A stretch of 64,000 nt of DNA, taken from contig NZ_CP155619.1 in the NCBI RefSeq assembly GCF_039697315.1, positions 930,001 through 994,000 of the forward strand, given 5' to 3'. Position numbers and translations under genes: made by a program. This DNA comes from Pseudomonas abietaniphila (GTDB lineage: Bacteria; Pseudomonadota; Gammaproteobacteria; Pseudomonadales; Pseudomonadaceae). The notes beneath the pieces are model-generated. The model was not told the DNA's origin and did not search any database. It saw only the letters and a list, made by a program, of their open reading frames with translations. This document shows, piece after piece, positions 1 to 9,302 of this stretch (position 1 is its first letter; each line of letters starts with the position of its first letter).

Positions 1-1
1 G

Positions 2-433
2 TTCGACCTGATCGGGCGCAAGACCTGGCGCCTCGGCGAAAAAGCCTCGGCCGCCAACGCGATGAAACTGGCGACCAACTTCCTGCTGGTGTCGGCGGTT
101 GAAGCCATGAGCGAAGCCGCCGTGCTGGTCACCCGCCACGGCCTCAAATCGGCGGACCTGGTGGACCTGGTGTCGAACACCATCTTCACCGGCCCGGTGT
201 ACTCCGGCTACGGCGCGCTGATCGGGGAACGCCGCTACGAGCCCGCCGCGTTCAAGGCCGTGTTGGGGCTCAAAGACGTGGATTTGATCCTGGCGGCCGC
301 CAGTCAGGTGCAGGTTCAAATGCCGACCGCCGACATGATCCGCGCCAACCTGCAGGACGCCGTCGACCACGGCCAGGGTGAAATGGACCTGGCGGTCCTG
401 GCTGAAGTCGCGGAGCGTCGCAACCCGGCGTGA
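2..433 (+). CDS. NAD(P)-dependent beta-hydroxyacid dehydrogenase, C-terminal part
   Basis: The reading frame is already open at the left edge, so the start and the Rossmann domain lie outside the window. What is visible is about 143 residues of the all-helical C-terminal domain of 3-hydroxyisobutyrate / tartronate-semialdehyde reductase-like enzymes. The stretch ANAMKLATNFLL matches the conserved segment that carries the catalytic lysine (NxxKxxxN) in this family, and the later KDVDLILAAA helix also fits. The family reduces or oxidises short beta-hydroxyacids with NAD(P). The substrate cannot be read from this fragment. It ends just before a repeat-filled intergenic region, so it is probably the last gene of its transcript. 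Confidence 0.8.
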   Translation, partial: FDLIGRKTWRLGEKASAANAMKLATNFLLVSAVEAMSEAAVLVTRHGLKSADLVDLVSNTIFTGPVYSGYGALIGERRYEPAAFKAVLGLKDVDLILAAASQVQVQMPTADMIRANLQDAVDHGQGEMDLAVLAEVAERRNPA

Positions 434-490
434 TGTGTGCCGTTGTCCCCCGGTATCGCGGCGTTAACCGGATTTTCGGCTGGCGCAGCA

Positions 491-806
491 CCTGTGGGAG
501 CAAGCTTGGTCTGGGCGCATTTCAAGGAATGCGGTGAGTCTGTGACGTCGAGGGTGAATGACCCACCGCATTCGCGGCCGTCGTAACCTCCGACTGCTCC
601 TACAGGTGGTATGTCAGTCACCATCGTCGGCGACTGTCCCACCGCAATCGTCCGAGTTCGGCACAGACCCTCGTAACCCCCGATTCCTATAGAGACCGGG
701 TTGATACACGAACCTATGTCCAGACCTCGGACCTGTGGGAGCCGGCCTGGTGTGGGCCGCGTTCGGACGAATGCGGTGCGTCAGTCGATATCGTCAGCGA
801 CTGATA
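491..806. repeat. Composite intergenic repeat (degenerate copies)
   Basis: The gap from 434 to 936 has no credible gene. It holds degenerate copies of a repeat family also found at 8246-9150, 23838-23920 and 54051-55166. Shared pieces are GACCCACCGCATTCG at about 558-575, the CGTAACCTCcGAC block near 583-597, and a block around 690-745 (ACCGGGTTGAT...TGTCCAGACCTC) that recurs in the 8.3-9.1 kb array. The copies here are more diverged than in the two big arrays. Confidence 0.75.
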
Positions 807-936
807 CGACACACACCCTACCCCTCCAGATCATCCCACTAAGGCGGCGTGCCGACTGCTTCCAGGAAGTCATCCCAAACCGCTGACCCCATTGCACACC
901 TGCAATGGTGGGCCTTGATCACAACATGAAAGGCGG

Positions 937-1476
937 TCAAGGCGCCCAGCGAGTGAACACCAGGTCATGGTCCTTGACCCTGGCCTGATGGCACCCGAGG
1001 CAGGTCTGGTGTTGTTTCTCGTCCACGGGCTGACCGTTGACAAAGCGCCCGAATCCCCAGCCGCCCGAATCCTTGTACTTGACCGAGTCCTTGACCATGA
1101 ATTGCACCGTGGTCGCGGCACCCGGCACCGATGCCGATTCAGATTCCGAAGACTGCACGTGCTTCCAGGCCAGCTTGGTCAGGACGGTGCCGTTGGGAAA
1201 TGGCAGCGTTCCTTCCTGGTACGCCTTGATTGCGATGTCGTTGCCCAGCACGGCGCGGATCTCGTTGAGCGGCGCGGCTTCGGTCGCGGGCGCGATCAGT
1301 TGCCACCGCCGGTACCCTTCCGGAATCGTCACGCCATAGATCGGCGATGCTTTCGCACCGGTGTCACTGGCGCTGTCCGGAGGGCCGCTTTGCGGGCTCG
1401 TTTGCGCGAAAACAAACGGCGCGGCAATGGCAGAGGCCATCACGGCGGTGAACAAACCGATGCGGGCACGCTTCAT
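937..1476 (-). CDS. Cytochrome P460 family protein
   Basis: A 179-residue exported c-type cytochrome. Residues 1-24 form a typical Sec signal peptide ending VFA-Q. The mature part has the P460 pattern: YGVTIPEGYRRWQL near the start, a middle beta-rich region, a GGWGFGRF segment, and a single haem motif CLGCH at about residues 159-163 near the C terminus. P460 proteins are periplasmic. Characterised members oxidise hydroxylamine or detoxify nitrogen oxides, and many in heterotrophs have no assigned substrate. I cannot see the haem-crosslinking lysine with confidence, so activity as true P460 is open. ATG start with standard signal peptide spacing. The promoter region 1477-1623 carries tandem GATACA repeats similar to those before the two-component system at 34.7 kb. 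Confidence 0.85.
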   Translation of the reverse strand: MKRARIGLFTAVMASAIAAPFVFAQTSPQSGPPDSASDTGAKASPIYGVTIPEGYRRWQLIAPATEAAPLNEIRAVLGNDIAIKAYQEGTLPFPNGTVLTKLAWKHVQSSESESASVPGAATTVQFMVKDSVKYKDSGGWGFGRFVNGQPVDEKQHQTCLGCHQARVKDHDLVFTRWAP

Positions 1477-1529
1477 GAGCGGCGTCCTCTCTTAAGGTGA
1501 GTGACTGAGCCGCAACGGTACGCAGGCGA

Positions 1530-1606
1530 TGTATCCGAGGTGTATCGACCAAGCGCGGTTTTGCATGAACGTGTATGCGCGCACTGTGCAGATACGCTGC
1601 GATACA
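1530..1606 (-). promoter_or_regulatory. Tandem GATACA repeats upstream of P460 gene
   Basis: On the minus strand 1546-1530 reads GATACA, five bases, GATACA (11-bp period). On the plus strand 1591-1606 reads GATACG, CTGC, GATACA (10-bp period). Direct hexamers with helical-turn spacing are typical binding sites of OmpR/PhoB-type response regulators. A near-identical pair lies at 34581-34596 in front of the response regulator at 34737. The link is inference. Confidence 0.45.
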
Positions 1607-1623
1607 AACCTTGCTCGACAGCT

Positions 1624-2346
1624 TCAAGCGCCAGGCGCTTGGGACGCGTTGCGTTGCCGCGCCGTATGCAGCCGGTGCAGGGTGATCTTGCGCACTTCCT
1701 GCTTGCTGACGTCGATATGGTTTTTCAGCAGCTGCTGGGCCTGTTCGGTGCGGCGTTGCAGGATCGCGTTGAGGATCTGCCCGTGCTCGGCGTAGGTCGC
1801 GTCAATGCGTGGCCCCTGAGTGAAATCCAGACGCCGGATGATGCGGATCTTTTCGGTGATCTCGAAGTGCATGCGCGCCATTTCGGTATTGCCGGCGGCC
1901 TCGACCAGCGCGCAGTGGAAGCGCTCGTCCAGCGCTGAGACCCGTGCGCCCTCCTGCACGCGTTCGGCTTCGGTCACCAGCCAGGTGCGTTTCAGTTCAG
2001 CGATCACCGGATGGGCCTCGATATCCATGTGTTCCAGGCGCGCGACCGCCGCGCTTTCCAGCACGATCCGGACGTCGTAGAGCTCTTCGAAATACTGGAA
2101 GTCGAACGCCTTCACCTGCCAGCCGCTGCGAAAATACACCTGCAGATAACCTTCGCGTTCCAGCCGATACAGCGCCTGACGCACCGGCGTGCGACTGGCC
2201 TGAACGCGCTCGGCCACTTCGCTTTCGCTGAAGCGGTCGCCCGGCAGCAGCCGGAACTCGAAGATGTCGTCCTTGAGCTGTTGATAGATCCGCTCGACCA
2301 TGTTTTCCGGGCGGTCCTTGGGCTTTTGCGACGTGGCGATCTGCAT
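1624..2346 (-). CDS. GntR-family transcriptional regulator (FCD type)
   Basis: 240 residues. The N-terminal winged helix (about residues 15-85) contains VERIYQQLKDDIFEFRLLPGDRFSESEVAERVQ followed by the classic SRTPVRQALYRLEREGYL recognition helix and wing. The C-terminal helical FCD ligand domain follows (about 95-215), with the usual RxxLE...A start and an HxxIL segment that normally supplies metal/ligand contacts. It lies 60 bp downstream of the allophanate hydrolase gene on the same strand, so it probably autoregulates that operon in response to a small carboxylate or ureido compound. ATG start. Confidence 0.88.
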   Translation of the reverse strand: MQIATSQKPKDRPENMVERIYQQLKDDIFEFRLLPGDRFSESEVAERVQASRTPVRQALYRLEREGYLQVYFRSGWQVKAFDFQYFEELYDVRIVLESAAVARLEHMDIEAHPVIAELKRTWLVTEAERVQEGARVSALDERFHCALVEAAGNTEMARMHFEITEKIRIIRRLDFTQGPRIDATYAEHGQILNAILQRRTEQAQQLLKNHIDVSKQEVRKITLHRLHTARQRNASQAPGA

Positions 2347-2406
2347 GGTGTTGTCCGAGCGGTTATCAGGGTTTGACGAGAGTTTGGCGGGTAGTTTTGA
2401 GGAGCG

Positions 2407-4233
2407 TCAGGCCTTGTTCAAGCTGGCGATGTAGGCGCGCCAGCCACCGAACGCGGTGATGTCCTGGGCGTCTGCCAGCGCCCACGGTTCGCAGATGAAA
2501 CCCTTCACGCTGCGCCCGTCCACCAGTGTGAGGTTGCCGATGCCCAGCGGCGCAGGGATCTCGGCGACGAACTCGCCGAACCGCGCCAGTGGAATGTCCC
2601 ACAGCTCGACGATGATCGACTGCCCGCCCTCGGCCTTGGCCAGTCCAGGCTTGGGCGGCACTGTACCGGGCAGCGCATACAGGCGGTAATCGCCCTGGGT
2701 CAGGGTCTGCTCGACGAACACGGCATCGCGACCGGTCAGCTGGAAATTCAGCGGCATGCCGGTCAGGTGGGCGCCGACCACGGCAACGCGAACACTGCCT
2801 CGCGGTTGAGATGCGGCCAACGCGGCAGGCAATGGGCGCCCGGTTGCGCCCATCGGCAGCTTGAGATGCGCTTGCCACTGTTTGCCGAAACGCGCGAGCG
2901 CTGCGTCATGCCAGGCCGGAGCGATCAGCGTGATGCCGGCAGGTAAGCCATCCGCTCGCAGCCCCGCTGGCAATGCCAGTGCGGACAGGTCTGCCAGGTT
3001 GGTGAAATTGGTGTAGAAACCGAATTGCGAGTTGTAGAGCACCGGCTCCGCCGCCATCTCGGCCAGCGTGCGAATCGTTGCCGAGGTTGGCACAACCAGC
3101 GCGTCGAAACCGGCCAGTGCGTCGTTGATCTGCCGGCTCAGCGTCGCCCGCAGGTACTCGGCCTTGTAGGCGTCGCACGCGCTGTACGCCAGCCCGTTTT
3201 CGACGATCCCGCGCACCACCGGGTTGATCGCGTCCGGGTTGGAGTCGAGCATCGACTCAAGGGCCACGGTCCGCTCCGCGACCCATGAACCGTAATAAAG
3301 CTGCTCGGCCAGCGCCTTGAAGGGAGTGAAATCGATGCGCGTGATCTCGGCACCCAGGTCGCTCAGCGTCTTCAACGCCTGCTCGTAGACCGCCTGATTC
3401 TGAACATCGCCAAAGAACTCAAGCGTGGCCGGCACCGCCAGTTTGATCGACGCACCGAACCCCACGGGCGCGGTGTTGGGGTTGACACGGGAATAGGCGT
3501 CGGTGGCGTCGTAACCTTCGGCGATCCCGGCCACGCACTCGGCGTCCTCGACGGTCAGGGCGAAGACTGAGATGCAATCCACGGTGCGACACGCGGGCAC
3601 CAACCCGGTATTGGAGAAGCGCCCTTTGGTGGGTTTAAGGCCCACGATGTTATTGAACCCGGCAGGCACCCGTCCGGAACCGGCGGTGTCGGTGCCCAGG
3701 GAGAACGCCACCAGCCCCCGCGCCACGACTGACGCCGAGCCTGAGCTCGAACCGCCGCTAACGTAGTCGGGATTGAAGCTGTTCGGCACTGCGCCGTAGG
3801 GAGAACGCGTGCCGACCAGCCCTGTGGCGAACTGATCGAGGTTGGTCTTGCCCATCAGAATCGCACCGGCCGCGCGCAGCCTGGCGACCACCGTCGCATC
3901 GGCACTGGCGGTGTAGGCAAACTCCGGGCACGCCGCCGTCGTCAGCCAGCCCGCGGCGTCGATGTTGTCCTTGATGGCGAAGGGCACCCCATACAACGGC
4001 AGCTTCCCGATATCACCGCCGACAGCCTCGAGACGAGCGGCCAGCTCGGCCAATTGCGCATCGAGCTGCCCGTGGCTGACGCGAGAGATCCAGGCGGTAT
4101 CGGACGCAGGAAAAGCGTCGAGCAGGGTCACCAACCCGCTTGGGGTCATCTCGCCGCTCTGATACGCAGCGATCCATTGGTTTACGGTCCAGCCGAACAA
4201 GGGGTTTTGAGCGTTCTGCATTGTGGATTCCAT
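2407..4233 (-). CDS. atzF: Allophanate hydrolase
   Basis: 608 residues, close to the roughly 600 of AtzF-type enzymes. It hydrolyses allophanate to ammonia and CO2 in the cytosol. The amidase-signature domain (about 1-470) shows the Ser-cisSer-Lys triad context: Lys88 in PFAIKDNID, the glycine/serine-rich loop GGSSSGSASVVARG and the nucleophile segment GTDTAGSGRVPAG. The remaining ~130 residues match the separate C-terminal domain (GxxLPAALAASQPRG..VAVVGAHL) of bacterial allophanate hydrolases. A second in-frame ATG at 4221 is possible. The usual partner, urea carboxylase, is not in the window. The neighbours are a dienelactone hydrolase-like gene upstream (195 bp gap) and a GntR regulator downstream. 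Confidence 0.92.
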   Translation of the reverse strand: MESTMQNAQNPLFGWTVNQWIAAYQSGEMTPSGLVTLLDAFPASDTAWISRVSHGQLDAQLAELAARLEAVGGDIGKLPLYGVPFAIKDNIDAAGWLTTAACPEFAYTASADATVVARLRAAGAILMGKTNLDQFATGLVGTRSPYGAVPNSFNPDYVSGGSSSGSASVVARGLVAFSLGTDTAGSGRVPAGFNNIVGLKPTKGRFSNTGLVPACRTVDCISVFALTVEDAECVAGIAEGYDATDAYSRVNPNTAPVGFGASIKLAVPATLEFFGDVQNQAVYEQALKTLSDLGAEITRIDFTPFKALAEQLYYGSWVAERTVALESMLDSNPDAINPVVRGIVENGLAYSACDAYKAEYLRATLSRQINDALAGFDALVVPTSATIRTLAEMAAEPVLYNSQFGFYTNFTNLADLSALALPAGLRADGLPAGITLIAPAWHDAALARFGKQWQAHLKLPMGATGRPLPAALAASQPRGSVRVAVVGAHLTGMPLNFQLTGRDAVFVEQTLTQGDYRLYALPGTVPPKPGLAKAEGGQSIIVELWDIPLARFGEFVAEIPAPLGIGNLTLVDGRSVKGFICEPWALADAQDITAFGGWRAYIASLNKA

Positions 4234-4428
4234 CTTGTATCCAAGTTTGAATCCAGCGAAAGCAAAACGCAGGCCATTTTGCTCAAGCCTCTATTTACGG
4301 GGCGTATAGGGGATGTCAGCTGCGGCAGACCACGGGAAGATGCCCGCAAAGGAGGCAGCCGTGCGAGGTTTTGGTGCCCGCCAGCGTCTGAATGCACGCT
4401 TCCCCAGCGGCCGCGCCGTCGACGTGCA

Positions 4429-5316
4429 TTAAACGAGGTATTTGCGGAACCACTCCAGCGTCCGGTCCCACGCCAACCGCGCGGCCGCGTCGTCATAGCG
4501 TGGCGTTGAGTCATTATGGAAGCCGTGGTTAACCCCGGGATACACGTAAGCCTGATAGGTCTTGCCCGCTGCTTTGAGCGCCTGCTCATAGGCTGGCCAG
4601 CCGTCGGTAATGGGCTTGTCGAGTTCCGCGTAGTGCAGCAGCAAAGGTGCCTTGATACGCGCGACGTCTTCCGCCTTGGGTTGCCGCCCGTAAAACGGCA
4701 CTGCTGCTGCCAGCTCGGGGTAGGCGACGGCCGCCGCATTGGCCACGCCACCGCCGTAGCAGAACCCGGTGATACCGACCTTGCCGGTCGATGCGTCATG
4801 CGCCATCAGCCATTCGATGGCCGCAAAGAAGTCGTTCATCAGTTTCTCGGGATCGACCTTTTGCTGCAGCTCCCGGCCCTTGTCGTCATTGCCCGGATAG
4901 CCGCCGACCGAGGACAGGCCATCAGGCGCCAGCGCGACGAAACCGGCTTTTGCAACCCGCCGGGCGACGTCTTCGATGTAGGGATTCAGACCCCGGTTTT
5001 CATGCACCACAAGCACCGCCGGTACTTTCGCGCTGGCCTTGGCCGGGCGCACCAGGTATCCACGGACCTGGCCGTGACCTTTAGGGGACGGGTAGGAAAT
5101 GTATTCGGCGACGATGTCCGGGTCGGTGAATTCGACCTGCTCCGCCAGCGCGTAATCCGGGCTGAGCGATGACAGAATGGCGGTCGCCGTGAGGCCACCC
5201 AAGGCAAACACCGCAGCCCGATCAAGAAACTCACGGCGGTTGATCTTGCCGTGAACGTAGAAGTCATACAGCTCGAGCAATTCAGGGGCGAAATCCTTGG
5301 CAGTGAGACGGGTCAT
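4429..5316 (-). CDS. Dienelactone hydrolase family protein with Tat-like signal
   Basis: 295 residues of alpha/beta-hydrolase of the dienelactone hydrolase family. The nucleophile elbow is GFCYGGG (Cys), followed by Asp in YAELDKPI and His in GVNHGFHND, giving the Cys-Asp-His triad typical of this family. The first ~60 residues are a long leader containing RREFLDRA and a hydrophobic stretch ending DYALA, so it resembles a twin-arginine signal placed after a ~25-residue cytoplasmic extension, as in YghX-type proteins. The substrate is unknown. A strong Shine-Dalgarno GAGGAAG precedes the ATG. Same strand as allophanate hydrolase, so possibly cotranscribed. Confidence 0.85.
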   Translation of the reverse strand: MTRLTAKDFAPELLELYDFYVHGKINRREFLDRAAVFALGGLTATAILSSLSPDYALAEQVEFTDPDIVAEYISYPSPKGHGQVRGYLVRPAKASAKVPAVLVVHENRGLNPYIEDVARRVAKAGFVALAPDGLSSVGGYPGNDDKGRELQQKVDPEKLMNDFFAAIEWLMAHDASTGKVGITGFCYGGGVANAAAVAYPELAAAVPFYGRQPKAEDVARIKAPLLLHYAELDKPITDGWPAYEQALKAAGKTYQAYVYPGVNHGFHNDSTPRYDDAAARLAWDRTLEWFRKYLV

Positions 5317-6092
5317 CTGTGCACTTCCTCATTGATTGTCGGCTTGGCACCGCGTCTGAACCTTGCGGCTCAATGGCGTGGTAAAGAACAATCATTAAAG
5401 CAGTGTTTTCACCCGATGGCAGCTGCCGGATTATCCCGGAGATCTGTTTGATCGATCACCATCGCAAATCTTCACCTTCCTCAGTCAAAAAAAGCGATTG
5501 CTTTATATATAAACAGACAATAGCTGACGCTGTGTGATTACACACAAGCGCTACTTCTCTACATCGCCGCGCTTCAATGCTTACTTCAAAACCTGTCCTG
5601 ACCCGAACCGCACGGATTTCTATAAAATCATGCCACCCGCCCTTTAACATTTAACCCACACCCTCACTTAGCAATTTTTTTGCCAATGTCCACAACCGGA
5701 GACACAAGCGAACAACCCATTGAAAGAATTGATTTTATTATTTAATTTTTTGCCATTCGCCGGTTACTCCCCCAATACCGGGGAAGAATACCCCCCCACA
5801 CTTAGGGCTTTTCCATTCACGCCCTCAAGCACTTCCCTACCCATTAAAATTATTTCAAAATATAACTTCCATTTTTTTCTGGCAGCGCTATTGTCACTCT
5901 CAGCAGCCTTCTGTCTTCGCGACAGCACGTCACCGGCAACTGTAAACGCCAACGTGTCGTCTGCACCGCGCCATTCAACTTTCAGTCGACGTGATACTCA
6001 CGAGGACCGCTATCGCTTTGGCTCGGTTTTTTTAAAACAAGAACAACACGAACAGTTCCGGTAATCCTTCACTTACCGAGAGTGCCGATATC
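5317..6092. other. AT-rich intergenic region, no convincing gene
   Basis: About 775 bp between divergent genes. From roughly 5450 to 6060 the base composition is clearly more AT-rich than the rest of the window, with runs such as TTTATATATAAAC and TTTTATTATTTAATTTTT. A 114-codon open frame at 5720-6064 has no ribosome-binding site or protein-like composition, so I do not call it. The stretch probably holds the promoters of the two divergent genes and may be a binding zone for MvaT-type silencers (inference). Confidence 0.6.
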
Positions 6093-8231
6093 ATGAATGA
6101 CCTGATGAGCGTTCGATCCCTGCGTCTGACCTGCACCCTCGCGGGTGGCCTGATTGCCGGATACCTGTTCATGCCCTTCGCCTGTGCGGCGACGCCCGTG
6201 GAAGTGGTCGCCCCCGGCCCGGACATCCCCACGTTGCAATCGATGCGCGGCGTCACGCCGCCCGACCCGTCCGGCACCGAAGGCGGGCGCAAGGTCGACC
6301 TGATGGGCGACTTCGTCCTCAACCGCGACGCAGCGATTCGACTGGGCAAGGCGATGTTCTGGGATCAGGACTTCGGCAGCGACGGCTTCACCGCCTGCGC
6401 GTCCTGTCACTATCACGCTGGCGTGGATCACCGCATCACCAACCAGCTCAATCCGGGGCAGGCCCACACCAACGCTAACGTGGCGTCGCTGTTCAACAAA
6501 CCCTTCATTGCGCCGAACATTCCGGGGGATGTGGCGTCCTACACCACCCTGTCCGGCGGTAAGGGCGGCCCTAACTACACGTTGAAGAAGACCGACTTCC
6601 CGACCCACGTGCTGGCCGATCCGCTGGACCGCAACTCGGCGATCGTTTATTCCTCGGACGATGTAGTGGGTTCTCAGGGCGTGTTCGAAGCCAACTACGT
6701 CCGGCCGCGCCAGCCCCGTTTTGACCGTTGCACGCCGCAGACCGATGCGCTGTTTGCCGTCGGCAAGACCAGTGTGCGCCGCAGCACCGGACGCAACGCC
6801 CCGACCGTGATCAACGCCGCCTTCAACGTGCGTAACTTCTGGGATGGCCGGGCCAATAACGTGTTCAACGGCTTCTCGCCGTTCGGCAATCGCGACCCCG
6901 ATGCGGCGATTTTTGTGACCACTGAACGTAACCCGGTGGCGACCAAGGTCCGGCTGGCGCTCAATGACGCCTCTGCCGCGTCCCAGGCGGTCGGCCCGCC
7001 CGGCAGCCCGGTGGAAATGTCCTGCGGAGGCCGGACGTTTGCCGACATCGGTCGACGCATGCTGGATTCATTGGTGCTCAGTCACCAGCGCATCGCTTCC
7101 AATGACTCGGTGTTGTCGTCGATTGCCGTGCGCCGCCCCAGCTACCGCGACCTGATCAAGGCCGCGTTCCACCCACGCCTGTGGAACGCCACGCAGCCTG
7201 TGTCGCTGGGCGGCGTCGACTATGCGCAGATCGAGGCGAATTTCCCGTTGTTCTTCGGTCTGGCGATTCAACTGTACGAGTCGACCCTGGTATCCGATCA
7301 GACGCCCCTCGACGCCTACCTGCAAGGCAACACCCAGGCGATGGACGCGCAGCAGATCGAGGGGATGAACCTGTTCACCGGCAAAGGCAAATGCGTGGCA
7401 TGTCATGCCGGGCCCGAGCTGACCAATGCCGCGACGCGCCTGCGCCTCGAACCCCGTGAGCGCATTGAACGGATGGTGATGGCCGACAACCTGATCACGC
7501 TCTACGACAACGGTTTCTACAACACCGGCGTGCGCCCGACCGAGGAAGACCTGGCGCTGGGTGGCAGCGACGCCTGGGGCAATCCGCTGTCGTTCACCCG
7601 TCAATACAACACGCTGCTGCAAGGTCTGAGCGTGCCGGATCCGTTCGACGTCGACGTGTGCAAATTCGAAGCGCCCTTGAGCCCGGCGATTCCGTGTGAT
7701 GCCACGCTCAAACCGAATGTCGGGTTCCGGGATTCGGTCGATGGCGCCTTCAAGACACCGACCCTGCGCAACATTGCGCTCACCGGGCCGTATTTCCACA
7801 ACGGCAGCCGCTCGACGCTCAAGCAAGTGGTGGAGTTTTACAACCGTGGCGGCGACCGGCGCGGTCAGGATGCGAGCAATACCAGCGGGTTCGACCATCC
7901 GAGCGTGAACCAGCACAACGCCTCGAACCTGGACCCGGACATGACCGCGCTGAACCTGACCCCAAGCGAAATAGACGCGCTGGTCAAATTCATGGAAGTG
8001 GGCCTCACTGATCCCCGGGTGGCATGGGAACAAGCGCCGTTCGATCACCCATCATTAACGATCGCGCAAGGGGAAGTCGGTGACGAGAACGCCGTGACCG
8101 TCCGGCCGGTGGACGCCAGCTCCACCACGCCACGGGCCAAAGACCTAGAGATCATGCTCAACGCCGTCGGCGCCACAGGCCGCCGTCCGAGCGATGGACC
8201 TTTGATGCCGTTTGCCAGTGATTTGAAATGA
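6093..8231 (+). CDS. Di-haem cytochrome c peroxidase-like protein
   Basis: 712 residues, much longer than classical CcpA/CcpR (about 330). A signal peptide ends near residue 33 (PFACA-A). Two c-type haem motifs are visible: CASCH at 102-106 and CVACH at 434-438, giving the MauG/CcP arrangement but with a ~330-residue spacing caused by a large insertion between them. The segments GRNAPTVINAAFN, FWDGRANNVFNGFSPFGNRDP and FKTPTLRNIALTGPYFHNG are hallmarks of the family. The protein is expected to be periplasmic or surface-exposed. Long members of this group include enzymes that oxidise other substrates rather than H2O2, so peroxidase activity is not certain. Monocistronic, downstream of an AT-rich regulatory gap. 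Confidence 0.87.
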   Translation: MNDLMSVRSLRLTCTLAGGLIAGYLFMPFACAATPVEVVAPGPDIPTLQSMRGVTPPDPSGTEGGRKVDLMGDFVLNRDAAIRLGKAMFWDQDFGSDGFTACASCHYHAGVDHRITNQLNPGQAHTNANVASLFNKPFIAPNIPGDVASYTTLSGGKGGPNYTLKKTDFPTHVLADPLDRNSAIVYSSDDVVGSQGVFEANYVRPRQPRFDRCTPQTDALFAVGKTSVRRSTGRNAPTVINAAFNVRNFWDGRANNVFNGFSPFGNRDPDAAIFVTTERNPVATKVRLALNDASAASQAVGPPGSPVEMSCGGRTFADIGRRMLDSLVLSHQRIASNDSVLSSIAVRRPSYRDLIKAAFHPRLWNATQPVSLGGVDYAQIEANFPLFFGLAIQLYESTLVSDQTPLDAYLQGNTQAMDAQQIEGMNLFTGKGKCVACHAGPELTNAATRLRLEPRERIERMVMADNLITLYDNGFYNTGVRPTEEDLALGGSDAWGNPLSFTRQYNTLLQGLSVPDPFDVDVCKFEAPLSPAIPCDATLKPNVGFRDSVDGAFKTPTLRNIALTGPYFHNGSRSTLKQVVEFYNRGGDRRGQDASNTSGFDHPSVNQHNASNLDPDMTALNLTPSEIDALVKFMEVGLTDPRVAWEQAPFDHPSLTIAQGEVGDENAVTVRPVDASSTTPRAKDLEIMLNAVGATGRRPSDGPLMPFASDLK

Positions 8232-8245
8232 GGTGTCGGTAAGGA

Positions 8246-9150
8246 AATGCGGTGGGTCAGGTACATCCGTTTTGAATGACCCACCGCATTCGTCCGAAGT
8301 GCGGCCCATACCCTCGTAACCTCGGACGTCTCCCACAGGGACCGGGTTGACGCATGAGCCTGTGTCCAGACCTCAGAGTGCGCGATCGCTGAGTATTTTG
8401 CGTCGAAGCTGAGTTTTGTGGGAGCGAGCTTGCTCGCGAATGTGATACGTCAGCGACATCAATGCTCAATGACCCAACGCATTCGCTGCCCTCATAACCT
8501 CGGACGTCTCCCACAGGGACCGGAGTGATGCATGAGCCTGTGTCCAGACCTCAGAGCGGGCGATCGCTGAGTATGTTGCGTCGAAGCTGAATTTTGTGGG
8601 AGCCGGCTTGCTGGCGAATGCGGCAGTCAGTCACATCAATGCTGAATGACCCACCGCATTCGCTGCCCTCGTAACCTCGGACGTCTCCCACAGGGACCGG
8701 GTTGATGCATGAGTCTATGTCCAGACCTCAGACTGTGGGAGCGAGCTTGCTCGCGAATGCGGCAGATCAGTCACATCAATGCTGAATGACCCACCGCATT
8801 CGTCCGAAGTGCGGCCCATACCCTCGTAACCTCGGACGTCTCCCACAGAGACCGGGGTGATGCATGAGTCTGTGTCCAGACCTTAGAGTGCGCGATCGCT
8901 GAGTATTTTGCGTCGAAGCTGAATTTTGTGGGAGCCGGCTTGCTGGCGAATGCGGCAGGTCAGTCACACCAATGCTGAATGACCCACCGCATTCGTCCGA
9001 AGTGCGGCCCATACCCTCGTAACCTCGGACGTCTCCCACGGGAACCGGAGTGATGCATGAGCCTGTGTCCAGACCTCAGACTGTGGGAGCTTGCTCGCGA
9101 AGTGCGGCCCATACCCTCGTAACCTCGGACGTCTCCCACGGGAATTGCGG
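8246..9150. repeat. Composite repeat array, six copies
   Basis: The gap 8232-9302 is filled by a tandem array. The block CCTCGTAACCTCGGACGTC starts at about 8312, 8490 (one base changed), 8667, 8822, 9015 and 9115, so spacing is 178, 177, 155, 193 and 100 bp. Between copies lie GTGGGAGCGAGCTTGCTCG or GTGGGAGCCGGCTTGCTGG elements, GACCCACCGCATTCG, and TGTCCAGACCTCAGA. Copies at 8292-8327, 8802-8837 and 8995-9030 carry a 36-bp module bounded by GTCCGA and TCGGAC that recurs on the opposite strand at 54.8-55.1 kb. Open frames inside are repeat translations, not genes. Confidence 0.9.
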
Positions 9151-9302
9151 TGTTCCCGGAATTTAGGGCAGCCGTCAGTCCGCTGCTTTTTAATAAAAAT
9201 TTCCGTGCCTCATGCAACTAGTCCCTTAACCCACAGTCCTATCCGCGCTCTGAAAATCCTGCTCCACAACCTCCCCGTTTGATCACCCGAGCTGTCCGCC
9301 TC

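Noticed and set aside
5720..6064. 114-codon open frame in the AT-rich gap
   Set aside because: No ribosome-binding site, low-complexity composition and no family resemblance.
8246..9150. CRISPR array
   Set aside because: Repeats are long, themselves palindromic and irregularly spaced, the intervening sequence is also repeated, and there are no cas genes.
8246..9217. Several open frames on the minus strand with the shared peptide GDVRGYEGMGRTSDECGG
   Set aside because: They are translations of the repeat array; the similarity between them is the repeat, with no ribosome-binding sites.
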